DNA of 64,000 nt from Acinetobacter lwoffii (GTDB taxonomy: Bacteria; Pseudomonadota; Gammaproteobacteria; Pseudomonadales; Moraxellaceae): the NCBI RefSeq assembly GCF_022967985.1, contig NZ_JALJVC010000008.1:1-64000 (forward strand), in the 5' to 3' direction. The translations under genes were made by a program, and so were the position numbers. Within the stretch, counting starts at the first letter, position 1, and each line of letters begins with the position of its first letter. Below the pieces are notes generated by a model. The model worked only from the letters and a program-made list of their open reading frames with translations, ran no database searches and had not been told where the DNA came from. Below, piece by piece: positions 26,177-35,627 of this stretch.

Positions 26177-27823
26177 TTAGCTGACTCGCTTCATCTCTTG
26201 AAGTTTGGCAACTTCCTGCTGTTTGAGTAAATTTCGCTGAATCTTGCCACTCGATGTTTTAGGCAAAGATGCCACAAACTCAATCTCTTTCGGATAGGCA
26301 TGTTTGGATAAGCGTGAACGTACATAACTTTGCAGTTTCAACATCAAATCTTCAGTAGCTGGATATGCTGATTTAAGTACTACAAAGGCTTTCACAATTT
26401 CAGTACGTTCTGGATCTGGCTTGCCGACGACTGCAGATTCAAGCACTTCTTCACATTCAAGCAAAGTACTTTCTACATCAAAAGGCCCAACCCGATAGCC
26501 CGAAGTTGTAATGACATCGTCTGCACGCCCAATAAAATCAATACCGCCATATTCATTCAGCTTCACGGTATCACCAGTGAGATAATACTGCCCGACAAAT
26601 GACTTGCGGTTGTGGCCTGCATAGCCTTCAAACCACATCAACGGTGAAGCTGCACAGTCAATTGCCAAGGTTCCAATCCCGCCTTTTTCTACTTCCTGAT
26701 GTTCTTTGTCCAATACAGCAAAACGATGCCCAGGAATAGCAAAACCGGCTGAACCAACTTTTTTATAATGCTCCAAGCCATGATGATTGGCGATCACCAT
26801 ACCCAGTTCAGTCTGTCCATATTGATCGTAAATATTCACACTTAAATCATGATTGAACCACTGAATCACTTCAGGCGTGAGCGGCTCACCTGCACTGCTT
26901 ACCACGCGTAAATGCGAACTGATGCCTGCATCAAATTTTTCTTTAAAACCAAAGAACATGCGAAATGCGGTTGGCGAACCGGTCAGGTTACTAACCTGAT
27001 ATTTTTGAATGATTTGTACGGCATTATCGACACTAAAGCCACGTTCATCCATGATGATGCTGTGCCCTAAACTGAGCGGCCCTGCAATGCCATAATACAG
27101 TCCATACGCCCAGCCCGGGTCTGCCAGATTCCAGAAGGAATCTTCATCTCGCAGATCTACCGCGTGCAGCATATAGCCTTTAAAGGCCAACAAGGCTTTT
27201 AAAGGCACAGGAACCGATTTTGCCAAGCCTGTCGTACCTGAAGTAAACATCATCAGGAAAATATCATTAAACTGGCAATTTACCGGTTCAAACTCTTCCG
27301 GTTGCTGCTGTAAGGCTGTCCAGAAATCAGCATCTTGATAATCATCTGCCGCTGTTTGATGCACAGTCAGAATATTAGGGACATTGAGATCATGAAGTTT
27401 CAGTCGCTGCTCTTCATCAGTAACAATCAACTGGGTGCCAGCGGTACTGATGCGATGTTCAATGGCTTTGCTTTCAAAGGCAGTAAATAAAGGTTGGTAT
27501 ATGGCACCGATCCGCCAGGTGGCCAATATGGTAATTAAGAGTGCTGGCGTTCTTGGCAGCAATCCTGCAATACAGTCACCGGCCTTTAAACCCAGAGAAT
27601 GCATATAATTGGCCAGCTGTCCTGAAGCTGTTGCCAGCTGTTCAAAGGTCCACTGCTCTGCATCTCCATTTTTACCTTCCCATATCAGTGCAGTTCGGTT
27701 TTGACCCAGGTATCGACCACAGCATTCGGTATACGCATTGATGTTCTCTGCGCTTCCAACCAGATGTTCCTGAACCATATTTTCAAAATTAAAATCAGCA
27801 TATGCCTGCTCTAGTGTCTTCAT
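26177..27823 (-). CDS. AMP-forming acyl-CoA ligase
   Basis: 548 residues of the ANL superfamily. P-loop FTSGTTGLAKSVPVP (~198-212), YDQYGQTELG, the hinge region LTGDTVKLNEYGGIDFIGRADDVI, and the catalytic C-terminal lysine in PKTSSGKIQRN. It activates a carboxylic acid to its CoA thioester; resembles Acs/medium-chain ligases more than long-chain FadD. With the next two genes it forms a catabolic cluster for short or branched acyl-CoAs. The exact substrate is unknown. Confidence 0.88.
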   Translation of the reverse strand: MKTLEQAYADFNFENMVQEHLVGSAENINAYTECCGRYLGQNRTALIWEGKNGDAEQWTFEQLATASGQLANYMHSLGLKAGDCIAGLLPRTPALLITILATWRIGAIYQPLFTAFESKAIEHRISTAGTQLIVTDEEQRLKLHDLNVPNILTVHQTAADDYQDADFWTALQQQPEEFEPVNCQFNDIFLMMFTSGTTGLAKSVPVPLKALLAFKGYMLHAVDLRDEDSFWNLADPGWAYGLYYGIAGPLSLGHSIIMDERGFSVDNAVQIIQKYQVSNLTGSPTAFRMFFGFKEKFDAGISSHLRVVSSAGEPLTPEVIQWFNHDLSVNIYDQYGQTELGMVIANHHGLEHYKKVGSAGFAIPGHRFAVLDKEHQEVEKGGIGTLAIDCAASPLMWFEGYAGHNRKSFVGQYYLTGDTVKLNEYGGIDFIGRADDVITTSGYRVGPFDVESTLLECEEVLESAVVGKPDPERTEIVKAFVVLKSAYPATEDLMLKLQSYVRSRLSKHAYPKEIEFVASLPKTSSGKIQRNLLKQQEVAKLQEMKRVS

Positions 27824-28013
27824 GACGACAACCTCTTTCCTATTGTAGTTTTCAGGCGACCTTGCCTGAGTTTATCCATTTGTATTTGTTGTTCCTGCTG
27901 ATTCCCTCAGCATACTTTCTCAAATCTGCATTCATGCCCTAGGGCTAGAACATGAATAAGGCTTATTTTTCGATTATTTGTACTGTATGTCTTTAGATCA
28001 TCATGTTCAGTTG

Positions 28014-28054
28014 AATCCTGCAATTTCCATATCCATCAACGTAAGTGCAGGATT
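28014..28054. other. Inverted repeat between acyl-CoA ligase and dehydrogenase genes
   Basis: AATCCTGCA (28014-28022) and TGCAGGATT (28046-28054), separated by 23 bases, in the 268-base gap. There is no T-run, so an operator or a processing hairpin is possible. Confidence 0.3.
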
Positions 28055-28091
28055 TGAACATCAATCAAAGTCTGTTTTTTTAATTTAACAA

Positions 28092-29228
28092 TCAGCGTTG
28101 ACACACTTCACGTGCAATCACCAGTCGTTGAATATCTGATGCACCTTCATAAATCTGGCTCACTCGCACATCACGATAAATTCGCTCGACCGGAAAATCA
28201 GAGACATAACCGTAGCCACCATGAATCTGGATCGCATCCGAGCAGACTCTTTCTGCAATAGTCGATGCAAACAGTTTTGCCATCGATGCTTCTTTTAAAC
28301 ACGCCAAGCCTGCATCTTTTAATGTTGCAGCATGCAAAACGAGCTGACGTGCGGCTTCAATTTGTGTCGCCATATCTGCAAGCCTGAACGCCACAGCCTG
28401 ATGTTGCACAATTTCTACACCAAAGGCTTTACGGTCATTGGCATATTCCACTGCAGCATCCAGTGCAGCCCGAGCCATACCGACAGATTGTGCCGCAATG
28501 CCGATCCGACCCGATTCAAGGTTCGACAAGGCAATTTTATAACCTTCACCCTCCTGACCTAGCAAGTTGGCAGCAGGAATCCGGCAGTTATCCAGAACGA
28601 TGGTCGCGGTATCCGAACAATGCTGACCCATTTTCTCTTCTAGGCGTGACACGATATAACCCGGTGCATCGGTCGGCACCAGAAAGCATGAAATACCCTT
28701 TTTCCCTGCAGATTTATCAGTCACAGCAAAGACTAGTGCAATCTGTGCGTGTTTACCTGTCGTGATAAACTGCTTGGTGCCATTTAGCACCCATTCATCA
28801 CCATCACGTTCGGCTTTACACTCCAGCGAACTGGCATCCGAACCGGCCTGAGGTTCTGTCAAACAGAAACAGCCAAGCCATTCACCTGTCGCCAGCTTAG
28901 TTAAATACTGCTGTTTTTGTGCTTCAGTGCCATAACGCTGGGTAATGCCGCAAGGCAAAGAATTCTGCACACTGATAATCGTCGAGATTGCACCATCTCC
29001 TGCGGCAATTTCTTCTAGCGCCAAAACCAATGATACATAATCCAGACCTGCACCACCCCATTCTTCAGCCACTGTCATACCCAATGCACCAAGCTCACCA
29101 AGCTCTTTAAGTTCTTGTGCTGGAAATTGTGCCGTTTTGTCGCGTAAGGCCGCCGTCGGTTTCAGCTTCTGCTGCGAATAATTGCGCATCATGTCCTGAA
29201 TCATTTTTTGTTCATCATTTAAAATCAC
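28092..29228 (-). CDS. Acyl-CoA dehydrogenase (short/branched chain type)
   Basis: 378 residues, FAD-dependent alpha,beta-desaturation of acyl-CoA with electrons passed to ETF. Signatures GCFCLTEPQAGSDASS, KQFITTGKHA, the RMGIAAQ-like SGRIGIAAQSVG, QIHGGYGYVSDFPVERIYRD, and the catalytic glutamate E361 in YEGASDIQR. Best fit is to isobutyryl/2-methylbutyryl-type enzymes by context (neighbouring SDR and ligase). Gene order suggests it is transcribed from the SDR side. Confidence 0.93.
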   Translation of the reverse strand: MILNDEQKMIQDMMRNYSQQKLKPTAALRDKTAQFPAQELKELGELGALGMTVAEEWGGAGLDYVSLVLALEEIAAGDGAISTIISVQNSLPCGITQRYGTEAQKQQYLTKLATGEWLGCFCLTEPQAGSDASSLECKAERDGDEWVLNGTKQFITTGKHAQIALVFAVTDKSAGKKGISCFLVPTDAPGYIVSRLEEKMGQHCSDTATIVLDNCRIPAANLLGQEGEGYKIALSNLESGRIGIAAQSVGMARAALDAAVEYANDRKAFGVEIVQHQAVAFRLADMATQIEAARQLVLHAATLKDAGLACLKEASMAKLFASTIAERVCSDAIQIHGGYGYVSDFPVERIYRDVRVSQIYEGASDIQRLVIAREVCQR

Positions 29229-29391
29229 GGGTATTTCCCTTCTTTATTTTTTATATCCAGCATCAGCAAAGAATTTTTAATTTTCAAAATCTGATGTTTT
29301 TTTGGATGTATTCGGCAAATTCAGCATGCAACTTTCCCTGACACGTCATTGCCATTTTGATGAGTCAAAGAAAGTGTGTTTATTTAATGAA

Positions 29392-30162
29392 TTATTTTGG
29401 TGCCATACGGATTGCGCCATCCAGACGAATGACTTCACCATTTAAATAGCTATTTTCAAAGATATGCCCCACCAATTGGGCGAATTCCTGTGGTTTTGCC
29501 AGACGTGGTGGAAACGGCACCATTTGCCCCAAAGCATCCTGGACATTTTGCGGCATGCCTTTCAGCATCGGAGTTTCCATAATGCCCGGCGCGATGGTCA
29601 TGACACGGATCGCTTCACGGGCCAGTTCACGTGCCAGAGGTAAAGTCATTGCGACTACTGCACCTTTAGAAGCCGCATAGGCAGTCTGACCAATTTGGCC
29701 GTCATAAGCGGCAACCGAAGCGGTGTTCACAATCACGCCACGTTCTTCTTCACCAGCTTGCAGCTCATATTTTGCAATTAAAGCCGCCGCATGACGCAAC
29801 ATATTAAAAGTACCGTTTACATTAATATTCAGCACTTTTTGGAACATTGCCAATTCATGGATGCCGTTACGACCCAATACTTTGGCGGATGGCGCAATCC
29901 CGGCACAGTTGATCAAACCATTCAGTTGGCCATATGTGCTTTCAACATGAGCGAAGAAAGCTTCAACTGTCTGTTCATCGGTCACATCGAGCTGTACAAA
30001 TTCAGACTGTGAGCCCAGTTGCTGCTGTAATGCCTGACCCTGCTCCTGATTCATATCGACCAGAATCACTTTAGCACCGTGTTCAACCAAATGAGTCGCT
30101 GTAGCTGCACCCAAACCTGAGGCACCACCAGTGATCACAATAACTTTTCCCTGAATGTTCAT
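29392..30162 (-). CDS. Short-chain dehydrogenase, 3-hydroxyacyl-CoA dehydrogenase type II-like
   Basis: 256 residues, classical SDR: TGGASGLG cofactor loop (~11-18), NNAG-equivalent NCAGIA, catalytic S149, Y162 and K166 (AYAASKG). The sequence resembles HSD17B10/3-hydroxy-2-methylbutyryl-CoA dehydrogenase, NAD-dependent. This would act after hydration of the unsaturated acyl-CoA made by the dehydrogenase downstream, though no hydratase or thiolase is in the cluster. Confidence 0.9.
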   Translation of the reverse strand: MNIQGKVIVITGGASGLGAATATHLVEHGAKVILVDMNQEQGQALQQQLGSQSEFVQLDVTDEQTVEAFFAHVESTYGQLNGLINCAGIAPSAKVLGRNGIHELAMFQKVLNINVNGTFNMLRHAAALIAKYELQAGEEERGVIVNTASVAAYDGQIGQTAYAASKGAVVAMTLPLARELAREAIRVMTIAPGIMETPMLKGMPQNVQDALGQMVPFPPRLAKPQEFAQLVGHIFENSYLNGEVIRLDGAIRMAPK

Positions 30163-30300
30163 GTTTATTTCCTAGCGATTTTTCTATTTCAGATACGACT
30201 TAATATGCAGAGTAAACAGAGTTTTTATTCTGTACAATTTCCAAATATTGCATCTTGCATGATGTATTTGGACAATGAAAACAAGGATGTCAGACTGAAT

Positions 30301-31323
30301 ATGCATAAGCCTGCACTGGAATATAGCAAAGGCACCATCTCGATTGACCTGGTGAACGAAGCATTGCTGGATGCCAAACGGCTGCAATTTGATATCCCTG
30401 CCATTTTGAAAAAAGCCAATATCCCAGCAGAAGTATTAAATGCTCCCAAGGCACGCGTGTCGGTCAGCCAATTTGCCCAATTATGGACTGTGCTTGCAGA
30501 CAGCATGAATGACGAATTTTTTGGCATGGACAGCCATGCCATGCGTCGTGGCAGTTTTAAATTGCTTTCGAAAATGGTTATGCAGGCAGATACACTGGAA
30601 AAAGCGCTGCAACACATTCTGCAATTTCTCAACCTGGTTTTGGACGATCTGCAAAGTACGCTCATGGTTGAGGAACACTATGCCTATATCGTGATTTATG
30701 ATTTAAAAGCAACCAAACGCATGTTTAGTTATGCGACTTATCTGATGCTGATTCATACCCTGATCTGCTGGTTAAGTGGACAACGGATTTTACTTAATCA
30801 GATTCAACTCAAATGTGCAGCTCCCCTGGATGATTTCGACTATAAAGTTCGGTTCTGTGAACAGATTGAATATCAGGCCAGCGAAAATTACGTGCAATTT
30901 GATGCAAGCTATCTGCAATTGCCGATTAAACAGGATGCTCAGTCCTGGTATCAGTTTATTCAGCAAACCCCACAAAATTTATTGGTGCGTTTTAAAAACC
31001 CCTATGCCTTGAGCACCCAGATTCGCCGTCAATTACTGCAAGTTTCACCGGCAGAATGGCTGGAACTGAATGAACTGGCCTTAAAAATGAATATGTCTGA
31101 AGCGACCATGCAACGGCGTTTAAAAAGTGAAGGTGTCAGCTATCAACAGTTAAAAAATGAGATACGCCGGGATACCGCCATTGAATTGCTGACCCGTACT
31201 GAACAAAGTTTACAAGAGATTAGCGATCAGCTTAATTTTCAGGAATCCAGTGCATTTCATCGTGCATTCAAAAAGTGGACTGGCGTCAGTCCAGGCGCGT
31301 ATCGACAAAATAATATTAGATAA
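30301..31323 (+). CDS. AraC-family transcriptional regulator
   Basis: 340 residues from the ATG at 30301; the frame is open from 30205, but that would leave only 42 bases for two divergent promoters, and 330-345 residues is usual for this group. N-terminal ~200 residues are the Arabinose_bd ligand domain; the C-terminus carries two HTHs (LALKMNMSEATMQRRLKSEGVSY... and ISDQLNFQESSAFHRAFKKWTGVSPG). Divergent from the SDR gene, so a likely regulator of the acyl-CoA cluster. Confidence 0.88.
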   Translation: MHKPALEYSKGTISIDLVNEALLDAKRLQFDIPAILKKANIPAEVLNAPKARVSVSQFAQLWTVLADSMNDEFFGMDSHAMRRGSFKLLSKMVMQADTLEKALQHILQFLNLVLDDLQSTLMVEEHYAYIVIYDLKATKRMFSYATYLMLIHTLICWLSGQRILLNQIQLKCAAPLDDFDYKVRFCEQIEYQASENYVQFDASYLQLPIKQDAQSWYQFIQQTPQNLLVRFKNPYALSTQIRRQLLQVSPAEWLELNELALKMNMSEATMQRRLKSEGVSYQQLKNEIRRDTAIELLTRTEQSLQEISDQLNFQESSAFHRAFKKWTGVSPGAYRQNNIR

Positions 31324-31551
31324 TTTATATAAACTTAGACTTCAAAAATATTACCGAAAAATAATTAGATTCTAAGCATTTATTTTTATTATGATTATAT
31401 ATTTCAAGCCCTAAAACATATATTAGCAGGACTACACAGTCACCCGGAAAGCTTTGCAATTTATCCGAGAATAGATTATTTTTCATTCAATTTATAGCAC
31501 TTTTGCTATTGGCTGTACTCTCCATTTTCCTTTCTAGTTGAAGGTATCTCC

Positions 31552-31905
31552 ATGTTAAAGATGACTGATGTGCTTGGGCAAAATCTTGTTCAAAACTTCT
31601 CTAAAGCTTTATTTTCTTCGACTGATCTCATCACAGAACAGTTGAATCAAGGGATTTTAAATGCATCGGATGCAGAACTGAAAGATGCAATTTTGCACTT
31701 CTTTAACCAGGTAGATGCTGTGGAAGCGGCTCAGGCCCTTGAAATTCCAGCAGAACGTATAAGTGGATTACAGGAAGGTATCGCCTTGAAAGATGAAAAA
31801 TATCTGGCAGATACTTTGAAAGTTGTGGCACTTTGTCTGGCAATGGAAACCGGTAGCCTAGATCAGGTAGAAGTCTATGACTGTCTACAGGATTATCCGA
31901 TGTAA
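31552..31905 (+). CDS. Hypothetical protein (117 aa)
   Basis: A soluble, all-helical protein (MLKMTDVLGQNLVQNFSKALFS..., SDAELKDAILHFFNQVDAVEAAQAL). GAAGGT before the ATG and a terminator after the stop mark a single-gene unit. Acidic overall. The family is not recognised; a helical bundle partner protein is a guess. Confidence 0.78.
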   Translation: MLKMTDVLGQNLVQNFSKALFSSTDLITEQLNQGILNASDAELKDAILHFFNQVDAVEAAQALEIPAERISGLQEGIALKDEKYLADTLKVVALCLAMETGSLDQVEVYDCLQDYPM

Positions 31906-31925
31906 TTCTTTTTAAGAATTCCTCG

Positions 31926-31952
31926 AAAGCGATGCTCTGGCATCGCTTTTTT
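31926..31952 (+). terminator. Terminator of the 117-residue gene
   Basis: AAAGCGATGC/GCATCGCTTT with 4-base loop and T-run. Confidence 0.85.
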
Positions 31953-32040
31953 GTTTTTAGTTATACTGCGTTGGCTTGATGTCATTCAAAATACTTAAGG
32001 TTTCAAATGCAGTCAGGAATTTATAAAGAAAAAATCCAAT

Positions 32041-32069
32041 AAAAAAGCGACCAATGTAGTCGCTTTTTT
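32041..32069. terminator. prfA-prmC terminator (bidirectional)
   Basis: AAAAAAGCGAC/GTCGCTTTTTT flanking a 7-base loop, 20 bases after the prmC stop. Confidence 0.85.
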
Positions 32070-32088
32070 ATAGAAAAAGAATTACAGA

Positions 32089-32907
32089 TTAATGCGGCCA
32101 TTGCGCCAAAGTCACACGATCATTCCCGCCATAATCTTTAACCGTGCGGACTTGCTTATAACCCGCCTGTTTAAATAGATGTTGTACGGCATCTGCCTGA
32201 TCATAACCATGTTCAAGCACCACCCAACCATTCACAGTCAAATGCTTCTTGGCTTGCAGAATAATCATTTCAATATCGGCCAGACCTTTTTTATCTGCCA
32301 CCAGCGCACGTTCCGGTTCAGTCGCCAGATTCTGCATATGCACATCATCAGCGTCGATATAAGGTGGATTCGATACAATGGCGTCAAAGAATTGACGGCC
32401 AAATGGCTTCAGCCATGAACCCAGAACAAATTCTACATTCTCAATATCATGTTGTTCCGCATTATATTTCGCCACCTCAAGCGTAGGCTCGTAGATATCG
32501 GAAGCGGTTAGTGTCCAGTTAGAACGTTCAGATGCCAGTGATAAGGCAATTGCACCAGTACCTGTACCCAAATCCACCACACGGGCATCTTCAGGCAGAT
32601 CTAACTTCAATACCGTCTCAACCAGCACTTCAGTATCCGGACGTGGCACCAAGGTATCTTTGGTCACTTTGAGGTCTAAAGTCCAGAATGGCTGTGAACC
32701 AGTAACATAAGCCAAAGGTTCGCCAGCAGCAATACGCGCCAACCCATCTTTATACGCTTGTTCCTGTTCCGGCGTTAATTCCTGATCTTTTTTCATCAGC
32801 AGATCAAATGAATCAATCTTGGTGATGTGTTCCAGTAACCAGGCATTTTCCTGACGTTCATAACTTTCAGCTTCGCCGCGTAAAGCCAAGGCTTGTAAAA
32901 TATTCAT
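32089..32907 (-). CDS. prmC: Release factor glutamine methyltransferase
   Basis: 272 residues. N5-methylates the GGQ glutamine of release factors using SAM. SAM-binding VVDLGTGTGAIALSLA and the catalytic NPPYID motif. An N-terminal helical domain (~1-80) binds the release factor. The start overlaps the prfA stop as TAATG, so the substrate and modifying enzyme are translationally coupled. Confidence 0.96.
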   Translation of the reverse strand: MNILQALALRGEAESYERQENAWLLEHITKIDSFDLLMKKDQELTPEQEQAYKDGLARIAAGEPLAYVTGSQPFWTLDLKVTKDTLVPRPDTEVLVETVLKLDLPEDARVVDLGTGTGAIALSLASERSNWTLTASDIYEPTLEVAKYNAEQHDIENVEFVLGSWLKPFGRQFFDAIVSNPPYIDADDVHMQNLATEPERALVADKKGLADIEMIILQAKKHLTVNGWVVLEHGYDQADAVQHLFKQAGYKQVRTVKDYGGNDRVTLAQWPH

Positions 32908-33995
32908 TATCCACCATTCTGCTGTGCAAGCATGGCCAACTGATCCGCCTGATATTCGCGATGCAGGCTGTCTAGCAATTCAGTCAAATCACCTTCCATC
33001 ACGGCATCCAGCTTGTACAAAGTCAGGTTAATGCGATGATCGGTCATACGACCTTGCGGATAGTTATAGGTACGGATACGTTCTGAACGATCTCCTGAAC
33101 CCACCAGATCACGACGCATTTCCGAGGTTGCTGCATCTGCTGCTGCACGTTTGGCATTTTCTAAACGTGATACCAGCAGTGCCATCGCTTTGGCCTTGTT
33201 CTTATGCTGTGAACGCTCTTCCTGACATTCCACTACGGTGCCGGTTGGAATATGGGTAATACGTACTGCAGAATCGGTTTTGTTAACGTGCTGACCACCT
33301 GCACCTGAAGCACGATACGTATCAATCCGCAAATCAGATGAGTTGATTTCGACCGAGGTATCAACATCAATTTCAGGAAGAATCGCAACGGTACATGCTG
33401 AGGTATGCACACGGCCTTGTGATTCGGTCGCTGGTACACGCTGTACACGATGTGCACCACTTTCAAATTTTAGACGACCGTAAACCCCGTCACCATTAAT
33501 CAGGCAGATGACTTCTTTATAGCCACCATGTTCGCCTTCATTTTCAGAGAGGATTTCAATACGCCAGCCTTGGTTTTCCGCATATTTACTATACATACGA
33601 AATAAATCGCCTGAGAAAATCGCAGCTTCATCGCCGCCGGTTCCGGCACGAATCTCAAGATAAGCCGAGTTGGCATCATTCGGATCTTTCGGAATCATCA
33701 AGATGTTCAGGTCTGCTTCAAGCGATTCAATTAAAGCTTTATTCTCTTTAATTTCTTCCTGCGCCATTTCCTTAAAGTCCGGATCTGACAGCATGGCCTG
33801 AGCTGTTTCAATGTCTTCTTCAGCCTGTCTGTACTTGGTCCAGACATTGGTGATTTCTGTTAAGTCATTATGCTCACGTGACAATTGACGGAAGCGCTTA
33901 TTATCAGAAATGACTTCTACATCAGCCAGTAATGCGGTCAATTCTTCATGGCGGTCAGAGAGTTGGTCTAATCGTAAACGTAACGATTCTTTCAT
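32907..33995 (-). CDS. prfA: Peptide chain release factor 1
   Basis: 362 residues. Recognises UAA and UAG in the ribosomal A site and hydrolyses peptidyl-tRNA. The catalytic loop is [16 protein letters not shown]; the family 'RF1' core [22 protein letters not shown] is present. First gene of prfA-prmC. Confidence 0.97.
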   Translation of the reverse strand: MKESLRLRLDQLSDRHEELTALLADVEVISDNKRFRQLSREHNDLTEITNVWTKYRQAEEDIETAQAMLSDPDFKEMAQEEIKENKALIESLEADLNILMIPKDPNDANSAYLEIRAGTGGDEAAIFSGDLFRMYSKYAENQGWRIEILSENEGEHGGYKEVICLINGDGVYGRLKFESGAHRVQRVPATESQGRVHTSACTVAILPEIDVDTSVEINSSDLRIDTYRASGAGGQHVNKTDSAVRITHIPTGTVVECQEERSQHKNKAKAMALLVSRLENAKRAAADAATSEMRRDLVGSGDRSERIRTYNYPQGRMTDHRINLTLYKLDAVMEGDLTELLDSLHREYQADQLAMLAQQNGG

Positions 33996-34340
33996 TTTCT
34001 AAAAAATCTCAAACATAGGCTGCGACTAAAAACCGATTTAGCACAGCGAAATCAAAAAATTGCGCCTAGTTTAACGACTCTGGCTTCTAATGAACATCAT
34101 TATTGAGTAAGTCCGCGTTGCTATCATTCGTGCTCTACAGCATTTGTTAACAAATATGATTAAAAACAGTGGAATTGCTTTTTTTATAGTCGATCTTATT
34201 CTTATTTCTTGCTGATTTTACAATTCGCCAAATAAAGCAGGGAATTATGAAGAAACATCTTCATATTGTTTTGGGCATGATTTGTTACATTTTCCGCATC
34301 GAAATAACTACAGTCCTGTAGATGGACACGGAGTGATGAC
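33996..34340. other. Intergenic region, divergent promoters
   Basis: 345 bases between prfA (leftward) and the first glycine-zipper gene (rightward). It holds a palindrome ATTTGTTAACAAAT near 34143 and no ORF of note. Confidence 0.5.
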
Positions 34341-34757
34341 ATGAAACTCAACGCACTTTTAATGAGTACAGTTTTAGCTGCTGGTTCAATGATGACCGTA
34401 AACGCACATGCCGACAGTACAGCGCGTGTTGCAGCAGCAAGTGCTTTAGGTAGTGTTGCAGGTACAGCATTAGGTAAAAACATGGGCGGTAATACCGGCG
34501 CAACCATTGGTGCTGCTTTAGGTGGTGCTGGCGGTGCAGCAGTTGCAAGCAGCAAGAAAAACCGTACTGAATCTGCCATTGGTGGTGCTCTAGGCGGCGG
34601 TGCAGGTTATACCGTAGGTAAAAATATGGGCGGTACTAATGGCGGTTATATCGGTTCAGCTTTGGGTGCTGCCGGTGGTGCTGCATTGGGTAACAAGATT
34701 GCCAAAGATAAAGCAGCTGAAAAACGCTCTAAACACTGGAAAAAACGTTACCGTTAA
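34341..34757 (+). CDS. Glycine-zipper surface protein 1
   Basis: 138 residues. Sec signal peptide (MKLNALLMSTVLAAGSMMTVNAHA), then repeated small-residue blocks (ALGSVAGTALGKNMGGNTGATIGAALGGAGGAA) with the glycine-zipper spacing of membrane-associated helices, and a basic C-terminus (KHWKKRYR). Resembles OmpA-like glycine-zipper 'YMGG' proteins. Probable outer-membrane or periplasmic stress protein; the exact role is unknown. A paralogue follows. Confidence 0.85.
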   Translation: MKLNALLMSTVLAAGSMMTVNAHADSTARVAAASALGSVAGTALGKNMGGNTGATIGAALGGAGGAAVASSKKNRTESAIGGALGGGAGYTVGKNMGGTNGGYIGSALGAAGGAALGNKIAKDKAAEKRSKHWKKRYR

Positions 34758-34799
34758 TTTGCGCTCAGGCAATTTAGACCAGACGCTACATTTAACATG

Positions 34800-34826
34800 A
34801 AAAGCACCTTTTGGTGCTTTTTTTAT
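34800..34826 (+). terminator. Terminator of glycine-zipper gene 1
   Basis: AAAAGCACC/GGTGCTTTTTTT, TTTT loop. Confidence 0.85.
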
Positions 34827-35002
34827 TGTGGCTTTACTACGTGAATTTTCAAGTAATACATGGAATTATCCTGTCTACATCATGAATAAATTAAGGAGAT
34901 AAAAATCACAATTCGCCAACATTGCCTCCATGCTGTTTGGCGCTTGCTAGATTAAATTTATCTCATCAACAAAATATAGCTAGATATATAAAAGGTGTCC
35001 TC

Positions 35003-35458
35003 ATGAACTATAAATCTCTAATGATCGCTGTCGTAGCAACCTCAGCCATGGGTATGACAGCTGCCAATGCAGGCAATACAACCAATACAGCTTTAGCTTC
35101 TGCACTAGGTGGTGTTGTTGGTGCTGCAGTAGGTAATAAAATGGGCGGTACCACTGGTGCAACAATCGGTTCAGCGATTGGTGGCGGTGCGGGTGCCGCA
35201 GTAGCGGCAAATAAACGTGACCGTAATGGTGCGATTATCGGTGGTGCTTTAGGTGGCGGTGCAGGTTATGCAGTTGGCCGAAACATGGCAGGCACTAACG
35301 GTGGTTATATCGGTGCGGCACTGGGTTCAGCAGGTGGTTCAGCTTTAGGTAAAAAAGTTAGCGAAGACCGTCGTTATGATGACCGCAGCGAACGTCGCTA
35401 TAACTCTTCTCGTAACTACCGTTATAACGATTATCGCTATAACAACCGTCGTCGTTAA
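35003..35458 (+). CDS. Glycine-zipper surface protein 2
   Basis: 151 residues from the ATG at 35003 (AAAGGTG upstream); the open frame starts 81 bases earlier but lacks a signal there. Signal peptide (MNYKSLMIAVVATSAMGMTAANA), then glycine-zipper blocks nearly parallel to the preceding protein, ending in an Arg/Tyr-rich tail (RRYDDRSERRYNSSRNYRYN). A tandem paralogue of glycine-zipper protein 1, but with its own promoter region and terminator. Confidence 0.85.
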   Translation: MNYKSLMIAVVATSAMGMTAANAGNTTNTALASALGGVVGAAVGNKMGGTTGATIGSAIGGGAGAAVAANKRDRNGAIIGGALGGGAGYAVGRNMAGTNGGYIGAALGSAGGSALGKKVSEDRRYDDRSERRYNSSRNYRYNDYRYNNRRR

Positions 35459-35487
35459 GATTCTCTCCCCTTATTCTTTCCTCCTTT

Positions 35488-35515
35488 ATAAGCATCTTCG
35501 GATGCTTATTTTTTT
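35488..35515 (+). terminator. Terminator of glycine-zipper gene 2
   Basis: AAGCATC/GATGCTT with TTCG tetraloop and T-run. Confidence 0.85.
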
Positions 35516-35627
35516 GCCTTTATTTTTTATCTTTATCTTTTGGTTTACACTTATATCGATTTTTTTCGATATACAAATACATTCTAAAGTCGTATGCTTT
35601 TAGAGATGTTTATTTAAGAGTAATACT

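Noticed and set aside
34341..35210. CRISPR-like or tandem DNA repeats in the glycine-zipper genes
   Set aside because: The repetition comes from codons for Gly/Ala-rich protein repeats; spacer-repeat periodicity is absent.
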